A program made the position numbers and the translations under genes. Positions 1-5,501 of a stretch of DNA of 7,983 nucleotides are shown here, in pieces (within the stretch, counting starts at the first letter, position 1; every line of letters starts with the position of its first letter). The DNA comes from Pseudomonadota bacterium. Lineage in GTDB: Bacteria > Pseudomonadota > Alphaproteobacteria > Rhizobiales > Hyphomicrobiaceae. The notes under the pieces were generated by a model, which saw only the letters and a program-made list of their open reading frames with translations, did not search any database and had not been told where the DNA came from. The stretch lies in assembly GCA_021813195.1 (NCBI GenBank), contig JAKALI010000162.1, forward strand, positions 1 through 7,983, in the 5' to 3' direction.

Positions 1-1
1 C

Positions 2-118
2 TTCAAGGCGACGCGGCGCAACCACGATGCCCATCAGATCGAGGAAGTCGGCGCTAAGCTGCGCGCCATGATGCCCTGGATTGGTAAGAACAAGCTCGTC
101 GACAAGGGCCGGAATTGA
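2..118 (+). CDS. ilvC: Ketol-acid reductoisomerase, C-terminal end (partial)
   Basis: Reading frame 2 is open from the window edge to a TGA at 116-118 and gives 38 residues. They include [18 protein letters not shown] and end KLVDKGRN, which matches the very conserved C-terminus of class I ketol-acid reductoisomerase. That enzyme is cytosolic, uses NADPH and Mg2+, and converts acetolactate or acetohydroxybutyrate to the dihydroxy acid in valine, leucine and isoleucine synthesis. The start, Rossmann domain and most of the knotted helical domain lie upstream of the window, so catalytic residues cannot be checked. The gene is followed by a strong stem-loop and appears to end its transcription unit. 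The identification rests on recognising the C-terminal motif only, but that motif is distinctive. Confidence 0.88.
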   Translation, partial: FKATRRNHDAHQIEEVGAKLRAMMPWIGKNKLVDKGRN

Positions 119-168
119 AGGCGGGCTTCGCCGAACGGCTTAAGTAGCCTGACATGCCCGAGCTTAAG

Positions 169-208
169 CTGCCGGTCGCGCGCGCACGCGACCGGCAGAT
201 TTAGTTTT
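169..208 (+). terminator. Intrinsic terminator of ilvC
   Basis: CTGCCGGTCGCG at 169-180 pairs perfectly with CGCGACCGGCAG at 187-198 around a 6-base loop: a 12-bp GC-rich stem. It is followed by ATTTAGTTTT (199-208), a T-rich tail in the plus direction. The stem lies 50 bases past the ilvC stop and directly beyond the stop of the convergent gene (201-203). It may also slow transcription from the other side, but the minus-strand tail (CTTAAGCT) is not T-rich. Confidence 0.85.
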
Positions 209-1385
209 CAGCTGTGTCGATCCGCTCATAGACACGGTTGCCGATGACGAGGACGCTCGGGTTGTCCGCCTCGCCAGAAAAGCCGAACACATAGGCGTGC
301 TGCTCACCTGCGATGTTGAAGGAAATCGTGCGCTTGATGATCCGGTAACGCACGCTGTCGGCGGGTGCCCCGCTAGCGGCTGCAAACTTGGCGCTGCCAT
401 CTGTGAAAAATTCAATGGTCTCGGGCAACGGGGCGGATTGACGTTCGCCGGACGAGGACGTTTGCAGCGCCGTGCGGAACGCGCCCTTCAGCGTCATGCC
501 GGGCTCGCCGGGACGGGTCATGGCGGCCTTTGCAACAGCGATCCCCTGCGAGCCGTCCGCGAAATCGACAGCATAGGCTTCGCCATCGCGCCGCCAGCGT
601 CCGGCGCCTGGTGAGCCCAGTGGCCGTGTGGCGGGATCGAAATCAGCAGGTGCGCGTGCCTCATTCTCGAAGGCGCGCCCGTCGCTCAACAGCAAAACCG
701 TGACGCCCACCGGTTCAGTGGTCCGGCTTGCAGGGGCAGCATCGAGCGTCAAGCGCAGGTAGTGGATGACGTCCTGCACGCGATCGTCGGGGTCTTGGGA
801 TGGGGGTGAAACACCGGCTTGCCCTTCCTCTGCGGTTGCCGCGAGGGCAGCAAGGTCGTCGGGCTTGAGCACGTACGCGCGCTCGCGCCAAGTCTCGATG
901 GTGTCGCGTGCTGCGAGCAGCCTCGGGTCGGCAGGGTCGAGATCGGCTGGCCAAACCACAAGCACAATCTGCAAACCGGCGCGCGTGACATAACCGGTTG
1001 TTTCGATCTCCGCGATCGTGCCGTCTTCCGCTTGTGCGCGGCTTGGCAGTCGCAAACCTGGAGCGACAAAATCTGAGGGAGGAAGTGCGAGGGGTGGAGC
1101 GGTTGTCTCCAGCTTACCGATGAGATCTTCGATCAATGTCCGCACATCCTCGGCAAAGGCAGCTTTCAAATCGCGCGTTGGCGGCAAGACGAGCGGGGCG
1201 ACGAGGCTCACCACCCCTTTTTCATCGATTGGGGATTGCACGACGAGAATGTCGCTCGCTGAGACCGTCCAACCCATTGGCATGGGAAGCTCTGGCGCCT
1301 GTGCAGCCGCCGGAGTATGCGCAAGACCGATGAGCAGTATGCCCGCACACAGACGAGCCAGCAGCTGGGGGATTTGAAGGGACAT
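201..1385 (-). CDS. Predicted secreted protein with lipocalin-like C-terminal region, function unknown
   Basis: From the ATG at 1383-1385 the product has 394 residues. It starts with a plausible Sec signal peptide: a short N-region with one Arg, a hydrophobic stretch around LCAGILLIGLA, and an Ala-rich cleavage area (TPAAAQA) near residue 30. Two further in-frame ATGs at 1412 and 1421 would add 9 or 12 residues. None of the three has a clear Shine-Dalgarno sequence, so the start was chosen on signal-peptide shape. Residues about 40-185 look like a compact alpha/beta domain (for example ALEU-type helices around EDVRTLIEDLIGKLE). A Pro/Glu/Asp-rich linker follows. The last 130 residues have the W-R-R-D-G ... 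DFADG ... KGAF pattern and beta-rich look of lipocalin-like barrels. No catalytic motif is visible. It is transcribed toward ilvC and diverges from the small cysteine-rich gene at 1601, so it could share regulation with that gene. The secreted or periplasmic location is inferred. Confidence 0.75.
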   Translation of the reverse strand: MSLQIPQLLARLCAGILLIGLAHTPAAAQAPELPMPMGWTVSASDILVVQSPIDEKGVVSLVAPLVLPPTRDLKAAFAEDVRTLIEDLIGKLETTAPPLALPPSDFVAPGLRLPSRAQAEDGTIAEIETTGYVTRAGLQIVLVVWPADLDPADPRLLAARDTIETWRERAYVLKPDDLAALAATAEEGQAGVSPPSQDPDDRVQDVIHYLRLTLDAAPASRTTEPVGVTVLLLSDGRAFENEARAPADFDPATRPLGSPGAGRWRRDGEAYAVDFADGSQGIAVAKAAMTRPGEPGMTLKGAFRTALQTSSSGERQSAPLPETIEFFTDGSAKFAAASGAPADSVRYRIIKRTISFNIAGEQHAYVFGFSGEADNPSVLVIGNRVYERIDTAEN

Positions 1386-1472
1386 CGGCGAAATCTGAAT
1401 GAAACTGCTCATTGGCGCCATGCGTACTGCGTATGCGAGTCAGCCGACGGAAGCTTGACGGCGGCGTCCAGC

Positions 1473-1502
1473 CCAGAACTTCGCAGGCCAGAACTCCGCA
1501 GG
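1473..1502. repeat. Tandem 15-bp direct repeat in divergent intergenic region
   Basis: CCAGAACTTCGCAGG (1473-1487) is followed at once by CCAGAACTCCGCAGG (1488-1502); the copies differ at one base. The pair sits in the gap between the divergent genes that start at 1385 (minus) and 1601 (plus). A TTGACG box lies just upstream at about 1455. Head-to-tail copies of this length in a shared promoter region suggest a protein binding site, but binding is an inference and no known regulator motif was recognised. Confidence 0.5.
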
Positions 1503-1600
1503 TCTGGAGGAAAATTGTGTCTGCGCCGCGGAGTGCGGACTTGTCGCTGACGCGATCCGCGTGCACGATCGCAACTCGCACGTCAAACAGGGAGCCTCAG

Positions 1601-1867
1601 ATGACAACCTTTCAGGGACGGTTCGGCAGATTGGCCGCTGCGGCCATATTGGCCATGACGATGGCCCTTACGCCTTCTCTCGTTGCGAGCGACATCGCGC
1701 TTGCCCAAGGGTCGGGTTCGGGTTCCGGTGGCGGCGTTAAGACATGCAAGGCCAAAATGGCCAACGGAAAGATGAAGACCTGGCGCTGCCAGCGCAATCA
1801 GGCCTGCTGCGTCAACAAGGCGGCTGGAACCGTGTCGTGCGGCCTTGCGGGAATGGGCTGCATGTGA
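1601..1867 (+). CDS. Small secreted six-cysteine (knottin-like) protein
   Basis: The ATG at 1601 has a good ribosome binding site (AGGGAG at 1589-1594, 6-base spacer), so the longer open frame back to 1412 is not used. The product has 88 residues. A signal peptide covers about residues 1-35 (Arg at 7 and 10, hydrophobic core LAAAAILAMTMAL, ALA before the likely cut). A Gly/Ser linker follows (37-45), then a 40-residue cysteine domain. Cysteines are at 49, 63, 69, 70, 80 and 87, giving C-X13-C-X5-CC-X9-C-X6-C. This C-C-CC-C-C order is the one seen in inhibitor cystine knot peptides, though disulfide pairing cannot be read from sequence. The domain is basic and contains a Trp next to the second Cys. 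It is probably exported and oxidised in the periplasm or outside the cell. It has its own divergent promoter region and a hairpin pair after its stop, so it is likely a single-gene unit. Its function is unknown; binding peptide, toxin-like peptide and structural envelope protein are all possible. Confidence 0.8.
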   Translation: MTTFQGRFGRLAAAAILAMTMALTPSLVASDIALAQGSGSGSGGGVKTCKAKMANGKMKTWRCQRNQACCVNKAAGTVSCGLAGMGCM

Positions 1868-1872
1868 CCCAA

Positions 1873-1917
1873 CGGGGCGGACACGCTCGCTCCGCCCCGA
1901 TCCATCCTTGATGGATC
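1873..1917. terminator. Two adjacent hairpins between convergent genes (possible terminator)
   Basis: CGGGGCGGA (1873-1881) pairs with TCCGCCCCG (1891-1899) around a 9-base loop. Directly next to it, GATCCATC (1899-1906) pairs with GATGGATC (1910-1917) around a 3-base loop. The two share base 1899, so they compete at that position. They lie between the stop of the plus-strand cysteine-rich gene (1867) and the stop of the minus-strand gene (1928), where a shared terminator is expected. Neither side has a proper T-run, so factor-assisted termination or transcript-end protection is as likely as intrinsic termination. Confidence 0.5.
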
Positions 1918-1927
1918 AATCTCGAAA

Positions 1928-2338
1928 TCACTTGGTTGCAGCGGCCGTTTGGTCTCGCCGTTCCGCCATGAACTGGTCAAACTCAGCGCGGTCCTTGGCG
2001 TGGCGCAAGCGAGCCAGGAAGTCCTGGAATGCGAGAGCCTCCTCGTCGAGGCGCTTGAGGGTTTCGGCGCGGTACTCGTCGAAGGCGCGGTTGCCTGACG
2101 TGGCGTGAGTGGCCGCCGTGCCGCCCGCCGATGTGTCGAACGCGCGAGACTCACACGAGCGTGTTTCACAGCGGTAGCGGGATTGCCGCCAGCTTCGGCG
2201 GGCGACTTGGCTCCAGCGGTCGCCGAGGCCGCGCGCGGCCTCCGGCAAGGACGCTCCGCGCGTGGCGGCATAGGTGAGGGCGGCGCTCAAGAGCGCCGCT
2301 CCTCCGGCGGTGAACCACATGGCGGTATGGCTGGGCAT
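1928..2338 (-). CDS. DUF2852-type C-terminal module with a divergent membrane N-terminus
   Basis: A 136-residue protein. The ATG at 2336-2338 has AGGAG with a 7-base spacer, so the start is well supported. Residues about 7-26 (MWFTAGGAALLSAALTYAA) form one likely membrane anchor or uncleaved signal. A low-complexity Arg/Ser/Thr-rich stretch follows, with Cys at 57 and 62. Residues 82-128, from GNRAFDEYR to QFMAERR, are a charged, probably coiled-coil helical module that matches the neighbouring DUF2852-type protein (2441-2905) at 40 of 47 positions. The N-terminal parts of the two proteins share no visible similarity, and this one lacks the typical WPIGLGVLAYL segment. It reads as a duplicate that kept the C-terminal module and gained or drifted a new N-terminus. 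DUF2852 proteins are of unknown function and found mostly in Alphaproteobacteria. Confidence 0.8.
   Translation of the reverse strand: MPSHTAMWFTAGGAALLSAALTYAATRGASLPEAARGLGDRWSQVARRSWRQSRYRCETRSCESRAFDTSAGGTAATHATSGNRAFDEYRAETLKRLDEEALAFQDFLARLRHAKDRAEFDQFMAERRDQTAAATK
1965..2100. repeat. Copy 1 of a 136-bp diverged direct repeat (DUF2852 module)
   Basis: This stretch aligns without gaps to 2526-2661. Both copies begin GCCATGAACTGGTC and end with almost the same block, GGTACTCGTCGAAGGCGCGG then TTGCC(T/C)GACG. The middle (about 2005-2065) has diverged much more than the ends. It encodes the conserved module of the gene at 1928-2338. Confidence 0.85.
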
Positions 2339-2413
2339 GGGGCAACTCCTGTCAGTGGAATCAACGTGGTCACATTTCGGATGGGGAGTTCCGAGGTGCG
2401 GGTCATCCTCGCC

Positions 2414-2434
2414 GCCCGCACCGCGATCGCGGGC
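2414..2434. other. GC-rich hairpin between the two DUF2852-type genes
   Basis: GCCCGC (2414-2419) pairs with GCGGGC (2429-2434) around a 9-base loop. The same place also holds a perfect 12-bp palindrome, CCGCGATCGCGG (2421-2432). It starts just past the stop of the upstream gene (2441-2443) on the minus strand and ends about 75 bases before the next start. No T-run follows, so it may be an attenuating or transcript-stabilising hairpin, not a full terminator. Confidence 0.4.
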
Positions 2435-2440
2435 CGCTGC

Positions 2441-2905
2441 TCACGCGGCTGCTGGACCCGTATTCAATCCACCGGAGTTGTTGCTCTCGCTCGTAGGCGC
2501 CGAACTGGGACGGGCGCGGCGCTCGGCCATGAACTGGTCGAACTCGGCGCGGTCTTTGGCGTGACGCAGCCGCTCAAGAAACCCTTGGAACTCCCGGCTT
2601 TCTTCCTCGAGACGTTTCAGGGTCTCTTCCCGGTACTCGTCGAAGGCGCGGTTGCCCGACGAGCCGAATGAGCCAGTCTTGGAGCCCGGCCAGGGTGCGC
2701 GCCAGTCGCCGCGGGTCCATGCTTCGCCCATGCGCGCCTGCCAGCGTCTGCCGTTTCCATTCTTTGCGCAACCCATGCGTCCACTCCATATCAGATAGGC
2801 CAAGACTCCGAGCCCGATGGGCCAGAAGAGGATGAAGCCCACGACCATGAGGGCAATCCAGGCTGGCATGCCCCATTCATCGAGTTTCATCACCAAGTCG
2901 TGCAT
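2441..2905 (-). CDS. DUF2852 family membrane protein
   Basis: A 154-residue protein that starts at the ATG 2903-2905, behind a purine-rich leader (GAGGAGAGAGGG). Residues about 15-40 (WIALMVVGFILFWPIGLGVLAYLIW) form a hydrophobic segment containing the FWPIGL...AYL pattern typical of the family, followed by SGRMGC and an Arg/Trp-rich basic region (52-73). The DUF2852 C-terminal module spans 84-130 (GNRAFDEYR to QFMAERR) and is rich in charged residues with a helical heptad look. A Ser/Pro-rich tail ends the protein. One inner-membrane helix with a cytoplasmic coiled-coil tail is the likely topology. The molecular function of the family is not known. It lies just upstream of its shorter paralogue (1928-2338), and the two may be cotranscribed across a 102-base gap that contains a hairpin. 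Confidence 0.87.
   Translation of the reverse strand: MHDLVMKLDEWGMPAWIALMVVGFILFWPIGLGVLAYLIWSGRMGCAKNGNGRRWQARMGEAWTRGDWRAPWPGSKTGSFGSSGNRAFDEYREETLKRLEEESREFQGFLERLRHAKDRAEFDQFMAERRARPSSAPTSESNNSGGLNTGPAAA
2526..2661. repeat. Copy 2 of the 136-bp diverged direct repeat (DUF2852 module)
   Basis: The partner of 1965-2100, same length and no gaps in the alignment. It encodes residues 84 onward of the full-length DUF2852 protein. The match stops near the point where the two proteins lose similarity, so the duplication (or what survives of it) covers the C-terminal module and not the membrane part. Confidence 0.85.
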
Positions 2906-3073
2906 GTCACCCTCTCTCCTCTCACTCTGGCTGGGCTTGACGTGCGCTCACACGACGGCTGGTGGAGTGCGGGCGCCCCGTTGTGGGCGTATCGGCCTGC
3001 GAGGCCGGGCTTGCGTCCGGAAATCCAGCCGCTCCACACCGACCCTGCGGTCCACACCTTCACTCCTCCAGCC

Positions 3074-3100
3074 TATGTGAATGTTCATTACATTTACATA
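3074..3100. promoter_or_regulatory. AT-rich inverted repeat, candidate operator
   Basis: TATGTGAATG (3074-3083) and CATTTACATA (3091-3100) are inverted copies matching at 9 of 10 positions, separated by TTCATTA. The 27-bp element stands out as an AT-rich island in a GC-rich region. It lies about 170 bases upstream of the DUF2852 gene start and just downstream of the TTGACA box on that strand. The layout suits a dimeric repressor or activator, but no regulator family was identified. Confidence 0.45.
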
Positions 3101-3127
3101 TGTGGAGCGCGAACAGTTGAGTGTCAA
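3099..3127 (-). promoter_or_regulatory. Weak candidate promoter for the DUF2852 genes
   Basis: The minus strand has a perfect TTGACA at 3127-3122. With a 17-base spacer the -10 would be CACATA at 3104-3099, a poor match to TATAAT. The -35 match and its position next to the dyad make it worth listing, but the weak -10 and a long leader (about 190 bases) keep confidence low. Confidence 0.25.
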
Positions 3128-3357
3128 GGGGCTGGTGAAGGGGTGAATCGGGATTTGGCTCGGTGCAAGTGAAGGCAAAGGTACGTTGGCCGATGTCCGT
3201 TGTCGTCCTGGTGGATCAGGAATTTTTCGGGTCAGGCAACGTCGACTAAGATCTTAAAGGGCGCTGTGCGCGCTACGCAAAATGGACGGCAAAAATGCGA
3301 TCGAGCCCATCCAACCGGCGGCGATCGCGGTACGAGGTGACGATGGCGAAGATAATG

Positions 3358-3392
3358 AAAAAAACGGGCTTCATTCCCCAAGGCTCGGCCCG
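3358..3392 (-). terminator. Intrinsic terminator overlapping the end of the 80-residue gene
   Basis: On the minus strand CGGGC (3392-3388) can pair with GCCCG (3369-3365), which is followed by seven T (3364-3358). The loop of 18 bases can be tightened by partial pairing (CTT with AAG). The stop codon of the gene at 3371-3373 falls inside the loop. The short stem lowers confidence, but the GCCCG-T7 boundary is typical. Confidence 0.5.
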
Positions 3393-3613
3393 GTGATCCC
3401 GGGCGCGGCAAGGTGCATCTCCGCGAGGATCGTGTCGACGATGCGGCTCAAGTCCCCGATGGTGTGACGCTCCGGGTCGGCGACAACCGTACGGAGCTGC
3501 CGTGCCAGAGGGTGCTCGGGTTCGTTGGCCGGGTCGGCGGGGCCTTGCGCCAGGGCGCGGGATCTCTCAAGCAGGGCTTCCAGGCGTGTGCTGTCGAGGA
3601 CTTCGGTCGGCAT
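3371..3613 (-). CDS. Small hypothetical protein, 80 residues
   Basis: The ATG at 3611-3613 follows GGGGAG with a 7-base spacer and is preferred over the upstream in-frame ATG at 3649, which would add 12 residues. The product has no signal peptide, membrane segment or cysteine. It is probably helical: residues about 8-22 (TRLEALLERSRALAQ) and 52-68 (IGDLSRIVDTILAEMHL) look like amphipathic helices joined by a Pro-rich turn. I do not recognise a family. It stands alone, with gaps of more than 230 bases upstream and 460 bases downstream, and has its own candidate terminator. The good ribosome binding site and terminator argue that it is real, but its small size leaves some doubt. Confidence 0.6.
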   Translation of the reverse strand: MPTEVLDSTRLEALLERSRALAQGPADPANEPEHPLARQLRTVVADPERHTIGDLSRIVDTILAEMHLAAPGITGPSLGE

Positions 3614-3853
3614 GGCTGCTCTCCCCACGTCAGAGCCCGCTAATCTCACCCCTCAGGATCTGTCCGCGAGGGTTAGCGAATCGTGACCCGATCCGGTTAA
3701 GAATCCGTTACCGGCGTATTGCGCGCGCCCTCGTCCGGCGGAGCTCGCATGGTCTGACAAAGTCCATGCGAAGGTCAAAGAGAATCCGACGACCGCGAGA
3801 CGATCCAGCTCCGGAGCCGATTAAGCTCCAGGTCCGCGGGTTAGCAACGCGCG

Positions 3854-4249
3854 CTACTGGAACCGGCCGCCGCGCGCAAGAACCTCGATCTTGTAGCCAT
3901 CGGGGTCCTCGATGAAGAAGAAGCGAGCGAAGGGTTCGCCGTCATGCATCATCTGCTTGATGTCCCTCGGCGCAAACCCGAGCGCGGCAATACGCTTGTG
4001 TTCGCCGTCCAAATCATCGACCACGAACGCAAGGTGACCATAGCCGGTGCCCAGATCGTAGGGCTCTGTGCGACCTTTGTTGACGGTGAGCTCGAGCTCA
4101 AAGTCGCTGTCGGCGTTCCGGAGATAGATGAGCACGAAATCCGGCCATTCGCGGCGCGCGGCAACGGTGAGGCCAAAGCACTTGCCGTAGAAGTCCACCG
4201 AACGCGCCTCCTCTCGCACTCGGATCATCATATGTGCGGCCTTGGCCAT
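3854..4249 (-). CDS. gloA: Glyoxalase I family (VOC) protein, probable lactoylglutathione lyase
   Basis: A 131-residue single-VOC-pair protein of the size of bacterial glyoxalase I (about 130-135). The motifs fit: HMMIRV at the N-terminus, FYGKCFGL, FELELT, GYGHLAF and EDPDGYKIEVL. The metal ligands expected from E. coli GloA are all present, as His6, Glu53, His72 and Glu122. The enzyme isomerises the methylglyoxal-glutathione hemithioacetal to S-lactoylglutathione in the cytosol. The loop between the first helix and the second ligand is shorter than in E. coli. Together with the wide substrate range of VOC proteins, this leaves room for another substrate. The start at 4249 has AGGAG with a 6-base spacer. 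It lies 30 bases downstream of leuD on the same strand and is probably cotranscribed with it. No clear terminator follows; the GGAGC/GCTCC pair at 3813-3829 is weak. Confidence 0.82.
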   Translation of the reverse strand: MAKAAHMMIRVREEARSVDFYGKCFGLTVAARREWPDFVLIYLRNADSDFELELTVNKGRTEPYDLGTGYGHLAFVVDDLDGEHKRIAALGFAPRDIKQMMHDGEPFARFFFIEDPDGYKIEVLARGGRFQ

Positions 4250-4279
4250 CGCGCACTCCTGCTCTCTACGGTTGGATCA

Positions 4280-4888
4280 TTACAGCCAGGGTCGCGCGGC
4301 CGCCGTCTTATCCTCAAAGGCTTTGATCGCCGCATCCTTCTGCAGCGTTAGGCCGACCGCATCGAGGCCATTGAGCAGACAATGCTTGCGAAACGGATCG
4401 ATCTCGAAGCGGATGACGCCGCCGTCGGGTCCACGAATCTCTTGGGCTTCGAGATCGATCGTGAGCGTCGCGTTGGAGCCGCGTGCCGCATCGTCCATGA
4501 GCTTATCGACGTCGGCCTGGGGCAGTTTTATGGGCAAGATGCCATTTTGGAAGCAGTTGTTGTAGAAGATGTCGGCAAAGTCGGGTGCGATCACACAACG
4601 AATACCGAAATCGAGAAGCGCCCAGGGCGCATGTTCGCGCGAGGAGCCGCAGCCGAAATTTTCGCCCGTGACGAGGATCTGCGCCTTGCGGTAGGCGGGT
4701 TTGTTGAGGACGAAGTCGGCGATTTCCTCACCTGTCGCCGGATCGTAGCGCATCTCAAAAAACAGCGACTTGCCAAGCCCTGTGCGCTTGATCGTCTTCA
4801 AGAACTGCTTCGGGATGATCATGTCCGTATCGATGTTGCGCAGAGGCAACGGCGCGGCGATCCCGGTCAGCGTGACGAATTTTTCCAT
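4280..4888 (-). CDS. leuD: 3-isopropylmalate dehydratase small subunit
   Basis: A 202-residue protein, the usual length for LeuD. The ATG at 4886-4888 is preceded by GAGG with a 6-base spacer and gives the typical beginning [16 protein letters not shown]; the in-frame codons upstream to 4930 overlap the previous gene and are not used. Hallmarks are [14 protein letters not shown] near residue 18, which lines the substrate site, and [17 protein letters not shown] near residue 75, the swivel-domain motif. LeuD pairs with the iron-sulfur subunit LeuC to turn 2-isopropylmalate into 3-isopropylmalate in leucine synthesis. leuC is not next to it here. It lies between a helical protein of unknown function (25 bases upstream) and a glyoxalase-like gene (30 bases downstream), probably in one operon. 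Confidence 0.95.
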   Translation of the reverse strand: MEKFVTLTGIAAPLPLRNIDTDMIIPKQFLKTIKRTGLGKSLFFEMRYDPATGEEIADFVLNKPAYRKAQILVTGENFGCGSSREHAPWALLDFGIRCVIAPDFADIFYNNCFQNGILPIKLPQADVDKLMDDAARGSNATLTIDLEAQEIRGPDGGVIRFEIDPFRKHCLLNGLDAVGLTLQKDAAIKAFEDKTAAARPWL

Positions 4889-4913
4889 TTGGATCCTCGT
4901 TGGCGGACGAAGC

Positions 4914-5363
4914 CTAGGCCCGCAAGGCATCGGCGAGCGCCCGGAAGTAGCCTTCCGCAGCGATCAACTGATCGGCTGCCGGGCTATGAGCAGCGAGAAC
5001 AGAGGCGTGGGGCGCTTGTGATGTCTTTGCATCCCCTGCGGGCCGCAGACGTTCAAGCCGCCTTTTAACGCCAGCGAGCTTGCGCCCGTCAAGATGGCGC
5101 CACAGCACCCCCACGATCGTCTCCAGATAACCCGAAATCCTGCCAAATTCCCGCACAAGCGCCCGCTGGGCCTGGCGATCGTTCGGATTGGCCATCAGCT
5201 TCTGGTGGGCGTCGGCAGCGCGGGCGAGCGTCGCAGCGATCTGGTCGGCATAGCGAGCAACTTTTTCCCGACGCGTGCCATCGAGCGCGGTCAATGCGCC
5301 GGCCCAGCGATGCATGATCCGGGCAAGCGCAAGAATGCGTCGGGCGTAGTCGGGCAGCGGCAT
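4914..5363 (-). CDS. Hypothetical helical protein upstream of leuD
   Basis: A 149-residue protein from the ATG at 5361-5363; a GTG directly before it (5364-5366) is an alternative start. No strong ribosome binding site is visible (GGA about 9 bases upstream). The sequence is Ala/Arg/Leu-rich, has no Cys, no signal peptide and no clear membrane segment. It appears all-helical: about 5-50 ([16 protein letters not shown], then [19 protein letters not shown]), 63-108 ([25 protein letters not shown] and a basic KRRLERLR) and a C-terminal helix. Pro/Ser/Ala-rich residues 110-128 form a linker. I do not recognise the family. The 25-base gap to leuD on the same strand suggests cotranscription, but nothing in the sequence ties it to leucine synthesis. 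Overlapping frames on the other strand have poorer protein character. Confidence 0.65.
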   Translation of the reverse strand: MPLPDYARRILALARIMHRWAGALTALDGTRREKVARYADQIAATLARAADAHQKLMANPNDRQAQRALVREFGRISGYLETIVGVLWRHLDGRKLAGVKRRLERLRPAGDAKTSQAPHASVLAAHSPAADQLIAAEGYFRALADALRA

Positions 5364-5410
5364 CACTGGGGTTCCAACAGAACGCGGACGGCACCCGTCA
5401 GCGCGACAGC

Positions 5411-5422
5411 GCCACGCGTGGC
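5411..5422. promoter_or_regulatory. Perfect 12-bp palindrome upstream of the leuD-cluster gene
   Basis: GCCACGCGTGGC is its own reverse complement. It lies about 48 bases upstream of the ATG at 5363, in the 138-base gap that should hold the promoter of the three-gene leuD cluster. An operator is possible, but a 12-bp GC-rich palindrome can arise by chance. Confidence 0.25.
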
Positions 5423-5501
5423 CGTATCGACCAGACTAGAGCCGGGTTGGGATCGGGTGGATAAGTTGGGGCGACAAAAATAGTGTGGAGCGATTGAGTT
5501 C

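Larger units (their letters stand above)
2906..3370. other. 465-base stretch without a convincing gene
   Basis: Open frames here (such as 2900-3172 plus or 2948-3178 minus) have no protein-like composition or recognisable motif. What can be seen is: a small hairpin CGGCCT/AGGCCG at 2993-3007; an AT-rich dyad at 3074-3100; a perfect TTGACA on the minus strand at 3122-3127; a 10-bp palindrome TAAGATCTTA at 3247-3256; and an A-run at 3358-3364 that serves as the tail of the terminator of the next gene. It most likely holds the promoter and 5' leader of the DUF2852 gene. A small RNA cannot be excluded. Confidence 0.5.

Noticed and set aside
1412..1600. N-terminal extension of the cysteine-rich gene back to an ATG at 1412
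   Set aside because: The extension is Arg-rich, would bury the signal peptide, and covers the repeat-bearing promoter region. The ATG at 1601 has a clear ribosome binding site.
1965..2661. The repeated 136-bp blocks as insertion-sequence ends or a CRISPR-like repeat
   Set aside because: Both copies are in-frame coding sequence for the same protein module, in direct orientation, with no transposase or target duplication.
2105..2671. A 188-codon plus-strand open frame across the two DUF2852 genes
   Set aside because: It overlaps both conserved minus-strand modules and has a composition typical of antisense frames in GC-rich DNA.
3343..3396. A 17-codon plus-strand frame with GAGGTG before its ATG
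   Set aside because: Too short to support. It overlaps the end of the minus-strand gene, and its Lys codons come from the A-run better explained as a terminator tail.
3650..3853. Possible small RNA with the stem CGCATGG/CCATGCG at 3746-3770
   Set aside because: The stem is 7 bp around an 11-base loop, with no promoter-like box or T-run nearby. I see nothing else in this gap.
4382..5068. A 228-codon plus-strand open frame
   Set aside because: It is the antisense shadow of leuD, which has unmistakable family motifs in the other frame.
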